Assembly (NCBI GenBank): GCA_963719975.1
Contig: CAVRED010000012.1
Coordinates: 124,001-188,000, forward strand
Length of the DNA stretch: 64,000 nucleotides
Source of the DNA: Poindextera sp963719975
GTDB taxonomy: Bacteria > Pseudomonadota > Alphaproteobacteria > Caulobacterales > Caulobacteraceae
Direction of reading: 5' to 3'
The position numbers and the translations under genes were made by a program. Numbering within the stretch: position 1 is the first letter of the stretch; the number at the start of each line of letters is the position of its first letter. This document shows, piece after piece, positions 58,197-64,000 of the stretch. Below the pieces are notes generated by a model, which was given only the letters and a program-made list of their open reading frames with translations, did not search any database and was not told where the DNA came from.

Positions 58197-58961
58197 TCAG
58201 TCCGGAATCATCCGCGCCTGGCCGATATAGCCGCGGTTCCACGTCGGGCTGATCGTCACGTCGTTGATGCAGACGTGCGCCGGCAGCCGCGCCAGGAACA
58301 GCACGAGCTCGCCGCAGTCCTCGGCCTGCACCATGCGCGCCCGATCGGCGGCGCTGACCGGGATGGGGCGCTTGTCGAGGATCGGCGTCGACACCTCGCC
58401 CGGGCAGACGGCCGTGGCGCGCACGCCATGGATCCCCTCCTCGATATTGAGGCTCTCGGTGAAGGCGTTCATCGCGAACTTCGCCGCGCTGTACGCCGGC
58501 CCGGTGGTTGCGCTGACGTGGCGTCCGGCCCAGGACGAGATGTTGACGATGAGGCCGTCGCCTTGCTCGCGCATCTTCGGCAGCACGGCGTGACAACAGT
58601 AGAAGGCGCCGTCGAGGTCGATGCGGATCACCTGGTCCCAGTCGGCGCGCGAGAGGTGCTTCCAGTTGCGCCGCACGACGTTCAAGCCGGCGCTGTTGAC
58701 CAGCACGTCGATGCGCCCCTCCGCGCCGGCGATGTCCGCGACCACGGCTTCGACCGCATCGGCGTCGGCGACATCGAGCACGGCGATGCGCGCCTTGCCG
58801 CCGTCGGCCGCGATGGCCGCCGCCACCGCCTTCAGCTGCGCTTCGCGCCGTCCGGAGAGCACGACGCCCATGCCCGCCGCGGCGAGCGCCCGCGCGGCCC
58901 CTTCGCCGATGCCGCTGCCCGCGCCGGTGATCCAGGCCGTCTTGCCCGACAGGTCCCTCAT
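58197..58961 (-). CDS. short-chain dehydrogenase/reductase
   Basis: 254 residues. TGAGSGIG (NAD(P)), VNSAG, the catalytic Ser in NISSWAGRH and YSAAK (YxxxK) are present. The end has AHVCINDVTISPTWNRGYIG, the family's variant tail that replaces the usual GxDGG. It is the second gene on the minus strand after the arylsulfotransferase-like gene, 32 bases away. Confidence 0.92.
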   Translation of the reverse strand: MRDLSGKTAWITGAGSGIGEGAARALAAAGMGVVLSGRREAQLKAVAAAIAADGGKARIAVLDVADADAVEAVVADIAGAEGRIDVLVNSAGLNVVRRNWKHLSRADWDQVIRIDLDGAFYCCHAVLPKMREQGDGLIVNISSWAGRHVSATTGPAYSAAKFAMNAFTESLNIEEGIHGVRATAVCPGEVSTPILDKRPIPVSAADRARMVQAEDCGELVLFLARLPAHVCINDVTISPTWNRGYIGQARMIPD

Positions 58962-58993
58962 CGTCCGATCTCCCTAGGCAAGGCGGCCGGCCG

Positions 58994-60139
58994 TCACGCC
59001 AGCCCGTTCAACTGATTGAGGTTGCGGAACCGCGCCGGGTCGAGGTCGCGCCCGGCCAGCGCCGGGTGATCGACGTCGTAGCGGTGGGCGCGATAGATGC
59101 TCACCGTCGGCTCGCCGCGCGAGTTGTTGTTCACGAACGGGTTGATCCACTCCCACACCACCTCCCGGCGGCGGGTCACTTCGAACAGGCGCCCGCTGGT
59201 GCCCTCGCACACCAGGACGTTGCCGGACGCCAGCGGCGAGGCGCCTGAGATGTGGCCGCTGAAGAACTGCTGCGAGGGGGCGCCGCGATAGTTCCACACC
59301 ACCTCGCCGTTCGCCGGATCGACTTCGATGACGCGCGAGCTGTCGTGCCCGTTGTCGAAGATCATCACATTGCCGTTCGCCAGCCAGGTCGGGTTGTGCT
59401 GGCCGTGCGCCTTGTCGAGCTTGAAGCGCAGCTTGCCGGTCTCGTGGTCGATGGCCGCCACCCGGTCGCAGTTGCGGGCCGAGAACACGATGTCGCCCGC
59501 CGCGTTCACGTCGATGCCGTTGATGTGCGTCCACTCCCAGCGCCGGTTCGTCGGGTGAATGGCGTCCTTCAGAGGATCGAACAGCTTCCAGGTGTTGATG
59601 CGCCGGACCTCCTTGAAGTCGGGCGTGATCTCGACGAGGTCGTCGCCGATCAGCCTGGGCATCTTCTCCCTTGGCATGCGGTAGCCGCCGCGGACCTTGC
59701 GATGCAGGTCCTCCGGCAGCTCCACCCACTCGGGCACCAGCGTGTTGCCGTTGGCGAAGCGGTGGAAGTCGTGGTGCTGGAAGCGGTTCTCGTACTCCCA
59801 GACCTTGTTCCCATCCCAGTCCACCTCGACCAGCGTGGTGTGGTAGCCGCCAAGGCGCGTCACGTGCACCTCGAACGGCGGGGGCGGCTTGGTTGGCTCA
59901 TCGCGCGGCGGCGTCGCCAGGTTCACGTCCGAGCCGGTCATCAACAGGTTGCCGTTGTCGAGCAGCCGTCCGTACCCGGGCTTGATGTGCGTGAACGTCC
60001 ACCGGTGCACCACCCGGCCCTGAAGATCGATCAGGTAGGTCGAGGCGTCGCCGTGCGGCGTCAGCAGCGTGTAGCCGCGGGTCGACAGACCCGGGCGGTG
60101 GAAAGTCAGTCCAGTGGGGCGATTGACGGACCAGCCCAT
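58994..60139 (-). CDS. arylsulfotransferase (ASST)-like beta-propeller protein
   Basis: 381 residues, starting MGWSVNRPTGLTFHRPGLST. The propeller repeats are recognisable: TYLIDLQGRVVHRW, TTLVEVDWDGNKVWEY, FQHHDFHRFANGNTLVPEW and AHGQHNPTWLANGNVMIFDN. Conserved histidines in HHDFH and HGQHNPTW match the ASST active site. Unlike typical ASSTs it has no signal peptide, so it is probably cytoplasmic. It is followed by the SDR on the same strand. Confidence 0.82.
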   Translation of the reverse strand: MGWSVNRPTGLTFHRPGLSTRGYTLLTPHGDASTYLIDLQGRVVHRWTFTHIKPGYGRLLDNGNLLMTGSDVNLATPPRDEPTKPPPPFEVHVTRLGGYHTTLVEVDWDGNKVWEYENRFQHHDFHRFANGNTLVPEWVELPEDLHRKVRGGYRMPREKMPRLIGDDLVEITPDFKEVRRINTWKLFDPLKDAIHPTNRRWEWTHINGIDVNAAGDIVFSARNCDRVAAIDHETGKLRFKLDKAHGQHNPTWLANGNVMIFDNGHDSSRVIEVDPANGEVVWNYRGAPSQQFFSGHISGASPLASGNVLVCEGTSGRLFEVTRRREVVWEWINPFVNNNSRGEPTVSIYRAHRYDVDHPALAGRDLDPARFRNLNQLNGLA

Positions 60140-60374
60140 GCAGCACTCCGTTGGCCTCGCTTTCGCGCGGCCCGATTGGGTCGATGATGACGTCGGCCAC
60201 CCGCGTCGCCCGCTTCAGCGCGACGGCGTTCGGGGCGTGAGCTGCGATATGTCAGACCTACCCACCGATGGACAAGGCCGCAGCGGCGATGCTGGCGCGC
60301 TTTACCCGCGCGTCATCGTCTGCCAATGCGAAGGCGGGCCGCCCGCCGGTGGCGGGTGGCCTGTTCGGGAGGAC

Positions 60375-62794
60375 ATGACGCCAGCGGCCCTGCAAGAGAT
60401 CCGCGTCGTCGAGATCGGAGCCAGCCTCGCAACCGCCTGGTGCGGACGGCAGTTCGCGCTCTGGGGCGCGGACGTCGTCGTGCTCGAGCCAAGCGCCGGC
60501 TCGCCGCTCCGCCGCCGCGCTCCGCATGCGCCGGGACCGGACGGCGCCGCGTCGCTGCTCTGGACCCATGTCGCGGCCGGCAAGCGGTCCTTTCGCCAGG
60601 ATATCGCCTGCCCGACGCCGGCCGATCTCGAAAGACTGCTCGCGGGCGCGGATGTGCTTCTCGCCGACCGTGACGACCCCTGGCTCGCCGAGCTCGGCGT
60701 CGCGGCCGAGGCGTTGCAGGCGTCGACGCCGGGGCTGGTCGCGGTGGAGCTGTCGCCGTTCGGACAGAGCGGGCCGCTCAGCGGCTATCAGTCGTCCGAG
60801 CTCGTGGTCCAGGCGCTGGCCGGCTACCTCAGCCTGAACGGCCACCCCGATCATGCGCCGCTGAAGGCGCCCGGCCACATCCTGGCCTACGCCTGCGGGG
60901 TCAGCGCCTTCGTCGCCGCGCTGGCCGGGCTGGTCGGGCGCGCCAAGCGCGGCGGCGGCGCTTTCGTCGAGGCGTCCGAGTTGGACACGATCGCCAGCAT
61001 CCTGCCGCTGCTCAGGGGCCAGTACACAGGCGAGCATCCGCGGCGCACCGGCGGCCCAGGCACCGGCGTCCGCCCGCAACCGTGCCAGGACGGCTTCGTC
61101 TCCTTCATGCCGCCGACCACCCGGCAACTGGGCGAGTTCGAGATCGCGCTGGGCGTTGCGCCCGACGCCTGGCCGGCTTGCGCCCGCGAGGCGCGTGCGC
61201 CGGGCCGGGCCGCGGAGCTGATGGAGTTCCTCGCCGGCTTCACCCGCGCGATGCCGGCGCAGGACGTGTTCCTGGCGCTGCTGAAAGCTGGAATTCCCGC
61301 CGGCATCGCCGCGCGGCCGGACGAGCTTCTTGCCGAGCCGCACCTTGCGGCGCGCGGCTTCTTCCACCCGATCGACGACCCGACGCTCGGGGCGCTCACG
61401 GCGCCCGGCGCGCCGGCGAAACTGTCGGCGACGCCCGCGCGCGGCTTCGCCCCGGCGCCCGGCCTGCCTGAGGCCGTCGGCCTGGACGCGATCGGCTGGG
61501 GCGCGCGCGGCGGCAGCGCGCCCTCGGCCGCATCGCCCGAACCGCCGCTGGCGGGGGTGCGGCTGCTGGACCTGACACAGGCCTGGATCGGCCCCTATGC
61601 GGCCATGCTGCTCGCCGACCTGGGCGCCGAGACGATCAAGATCGAGTTCCACCGCCGCCCGGACGTCTGGCGGCAATGGGGCTGGGCGCCGGTGCCGCTC
61701 ACCACCGTCAACGCCGACGAGGTCAACGCCAGCCCCAACTACAACAGCGTCAATTGCAACAAGCGCTCGCTCTGCCTCGACCTGAAGAGCGAGCAGGGGC
61801 GCGACATCTTCCTGCGGCTCGCCGACGGCGCCGACCTGGTCATGGAGAACTACACCCCGCACGTGCTCGAGGGGTTCTCCCTGGGCTACGAGGTCCTGCG
61901 CGAGCGCAACCCGCGCTTGGTCGTCACCTCGTTCTGCGGCTACGGAAAGACCGGGCCGCTCGCCGAGTTCAAGGCCAACGGAACCACCATCGAGGCCGTG
62001 GCGGGGTGGGACTTCTTCCATCGCTACCCGGACGGCGACCCGATGGTGATGGGCTTCTACCAGGCCGACGCCATCACCGGCCTGCAGATGGCCGCAACGA
62101 CGCTTGTCGCCCTGGTCCACCGCCTCCGCACCGGCGAAGGCCAGGCGATCGACGGCAGCATGTACGAGGCCGCGGCCGGCTACATCGGCGAGACGCTGCT
62201 GGACGCCCAGTTCGGCGCGCGCCAGACGCCGTTCGGCAACCGCGACGCCGACTTCGCTCCGAGCGGCGTCTTCCGCTGCGCCGGCAAGGACGCCTGGATC
62301 GCGCTGACCATCCGCGACGACGCCGAATGGAGCCGACTGGTCGCTCTAGCGCCCGCGCTGGACGAGGCGGCGTTTGTCGGGGCCGGCCGTCGCCTGGCCT
62401 GGCAAGGAGACCATCGAGCAGCGGCTCGCGGAATGGACGCGCACCCAGGACGCCGCCGCACTGGAGCGGCGGCTGCAGGAGGCTGGTATCCCGGCCGGTC
62501 GCGTTCGGACCCTGGCCGGAGGTGCTCGACTGCCCGCACCTCGACGCCCGCGCCTGGTTCCGGCGGCTGGCCCACGCCGACGTCGGCGAGCATCTCTACA
62601 ACGGCCTGCCGTGGCGTTTCGCGGGCGTCGCCCCGCGCCGCCACCTGCCGTCGCCGCGTCTCGGCGAGCATGGGCGGGACATCCTGAAAGCCCGGCTCGG
62701 CCTCGCCGACGCCGAGGTCGACGCGCTGGAGGCCGCCGGCGTCACCGGCGCCGTGCTGGCGAAAGCAAAGAGGCCCGAACCCGCGGGGAGATGA
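60375..62794 (+). CDS. fused two-domain class III CoA-transferase (CaiB/BaiF), two frame breaks
   Basis: About 806 residues from ATG 60375 (GGGAGGAC upstream; an upstream in-frame start at 60249 is unlikely). The first domain starts at IRVVEIGASLATAWCGRQFALWGADVVVLE and the second at VRLLDLTQAWIGPYAAMLLADLGAETIKIE. In the second, AIDGSMYEAAAGYI carries the expected catalytic Asp; the first has FVEASELDTIASI with Glu there. Frame breaks lie near 62395 (one extra C, restoring WKETIEQRLAEW) and near 62515 (one extra G, restoring TLPEVLDCPHLDARAWF). It transfers CoA between acids. The crotonase follows one base later. Confidence 0.87.
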
Positions 62795-62795
62795 C

Positions 62796-63623
62796 ATGAC
62801 CTATCGCCATATCGAGGTGGAGCGGCGCGGCCGCATCGCCATCATCCGTCTGAACCGGCCGCGCTACCGCAACGCCCAAAGCCGGATCATGCTCGAGGAG
62901 ATGACGGCCGCCTTCGCCGCGCTCGACATCGACAACGAGATCCGCGTCATCGTGCTCGCGGGCGCCGGCGAGCACTTCTCCGCCGGCCACGACCTCGGCA
63001 CGCCGGAAGAAGCGGCCGACGCGGAGACCAAGCCGTTCGGCGACGGGGTGCTCGGGCGGGTGAACCGCTCGTGGCGGCTCTTCATCGAGGACTCCCTGCG
63101 CTGGCGCGACGTGAAGAAGCCGACCATCGCCCAGGTGCAGGGCTACTGCATCTTCGGCGGGTTCCTGATCGCCTCCTGCATGGACATCATCATCGCGTCC
63201 GACGACGCCATGTTCCTGCCCTCGCATCTGCAGCTGCACACCGCGCCGTGGGACCTCGGCATCCGCAACGCCAAGCGCATCCTGTTCGAGAACCGCTTCA
63301 TCCACGCCGACGAGGCGCATGCCCTGGGTCTGGTCTCAGAGGTCGTCGCGCGGGCGGACCTCGAGGCGGCGGTGATGGCGCAGGCCGAGCGTTGGGCCGA
63401 GAACGACCTCCTCACGCTTCGCATGCTCAAGCAGTCGATCAACCTCGCCCAGGACATGATGGGCTATCGCACCGCCCTGCACGCGGCCCACTCCAACTAC
63501 ATGGTCAACGAACTCGCCATCGGCGAGCGCCGCGCCCAGGAAATGCGCGCCGCCCGCCGCATGGGCGGCGTGGCCGCCGCGCTGGCCAAAGAGGAAAAGC
63601 GCAAGGCGGCGGCGAAGGGGTGA
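62796..63623 (+). CDS. enoyl-CoA hydratase/isomerase family protein
   Basis: 275 residues from ATG 62796, one base after the CoA-transferase stop. The oxyanion-hole segments are LAGAGEHFSAGHDLG and QVQGYCIFGGFLIASCMD. The 20-residue insert before the second segment and the lysine-rich tail (KEEKRKAAAKG) are typical of one crotonase subgroup. It works on the CoA ester made by the upstream transferase. Confidence 0.92.
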   Translation: MTYRHIEVERRGRIAIIRLNRPRYRNAQSRIMLEEMTAAFAALDIDNEIRVIVLAGAGEHFSAGHDLGTPEEAADAETKPFGDGVLGRVNRSWRLFIEDSLRWRDVKKPTIAQVQGYCIFGGFLIASCMDIIIASDDAMFLPSHLQLHTAPWDLGIRNAKRILFENRFIHADEAHALGLVSEVVARADLEAAVMAQAERWAENDLLTLRMLKQSINLAQDMMGYRTALHAAHSNYMVNELAIGERRAQEMRAARRMGGVAAALAKEEKRKAAAKG

Positions 63624-63629
63624 TCACCC

Positions 63630-63656
63630 GGCCAGCGCCCAATGACGGCGCTGGCC
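63630..63656. terminator. hairpin after crotonase gene
   Basis: GGCCAGCGC and GCGCTGGCC form a perfect 9-base stem with a 9-base loop, seven bases after the crotonase stop. No T run follows. It is a candidate operon terminator before the haloacid dehalogenase gene. Confidence 0.5.
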
Positions 63657-63855
63657 ACGCGTGGCGGTGGAAGCAGTCGAACGGCAACTCGTCTCTGGCG
63701 TAGCGCACACGGGCGCCGAACATGACGGCCGCAAGGTCGAAGCTTTGCTTTGACAAGTCTACCCCTGCCCCGGGATCGCGCCCAAACTGACATCGGCAGT
63801 CCGAGGGCTCGCGCCCGAAGCCCGGGCAAGAACGTGGGAGTGGGAGGGGGTCTGC

Positions 63856-64000
63856 ATGGGCATCAAGGCGATCGTGTTCGACGCCTACGGCACACTCTAC
63901 GATGTCCAATCTGTCGACGCCGCGATCGATGCGGTGTTTCCGGGGTACGGCCCGTTCATCGCGCAGGTCTGGCGCCTGAAGCAGCTGGAATACACATGGC
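63856..64000 (+). CDS. haloacid dehalogenase type II, partial (3' end beyond window)
   Basis: 48 residues are visible from ATG 63856 (strong GGGAGGGGG upstream; a TTGACA box at 63752). The start MGIKAIVFDAYGTLYDVQSV holds the nucleophile Asp of motif I (FDAYGTLYD). VFPGYGP and WRLKQLEYTW are the signature of (S)-2-haloacid dehalogenases, which hydrolyse L-2-haloacids. The rest is outside the window. Confidence 0.88.
   Translation, partial: MGIKAIVFDAYGTLYDVQSVDAAIDAVFPGYGPFIAQVWRLKQLEYTW

Overview
This is 64 kb of very GC-rich DNA from an alphaproteobacterium. A member of the Caulobacteraceae (Phenylobacterium/Caulobacter relatives) fits best. The pointers are a bactofilin, a UrcA-family secreted protein, a DUF1272 zinc-ribbon protein, a PilZ protein, a Ku/LigD end-joining operon, and a large load of acyl-CoA, SDR and monooxygenase genes. 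The family assignment is inferred from gene content; there is no rRNA or other phylogenetic marker. No tRNA, rRNA, CRISPR array, insertion sequence or prophage was seen.

Layout. 1-6.5 kb: catabolic genes, with an SCP2-like partial gene, a crotonase, a thiolase-fold/DUF35 pair resembling steroid side-chain aldolases, an amidohydrolase, an epimerase-like SDR and an MDR quinone reductase divergent from a TetR gene with a paired operator. 7-9.6 kb: small membrane and secreted proteins, a bactofilin and an alpha/beta hydrolase. 9.6-16 kb: a Baeyer-Villiger monooxygenase divergent from an SDR-fumarylacetoacetate hydrolase operon, then an MFS transporter, DUF1272, a TetR regulator and UrcA. 16-19.4 kb: a membrane-anchored winged-helix/beta-propeller regulator followed by a GH84-like glycosidase. 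19.4-23 kb: a PhyH dioxygenase, hotdog protein and acyl-CoA ligase operon. 23-26.7 kb: a two-subunit ABC exporter. 26.8-40.7 kb: metabolic genes (GST, SDRs, glycerol kinase, MlaC-like protein, serine hydrolase, spermidine-synthase-like membrane protein, prolyl oligopeptidase, AhpD-like protein, aldo/keto reductase, MBL hydrolase). 40.7-49.8 kb: a GH78 rhamnosidase, PilZ, CrtI-like oxidoreductase, a small four-helix membrane protein, DUF763, a methyltransferase and a hydrolase. 49.9-54.3 kb: ligD, ku and a BRCT-like/TPR gene in one operon. 54.3-58 kb: a second heterodimeric ABC exporter. 58-64 kb: an SDR, an arylsulfotransferase-like protein, a fused class III CoA-transferase, a crotonase and the start of an L-2-haloacid dehalogenase gene.

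Two observations stand out. First, about 27 single-base frame changes break otherwise well-conserved genes. Nearly all are +1 insertions, and removing one base restores the family sequence exactly, so they look like residual sequencing errors rather than pseudogenes. They are dense before 33 kb and almost absent between 41 and 62 kb. I therefore annotate these loci as genes with a frame break and give the break position. Second, the gene downstream of ligD-ku encodes an apparent BRCT-like domain joined to TPR repeats, a plausible undescribed end-joining accessory factor. Intergenic spaces also carry several structured inverted repeats.
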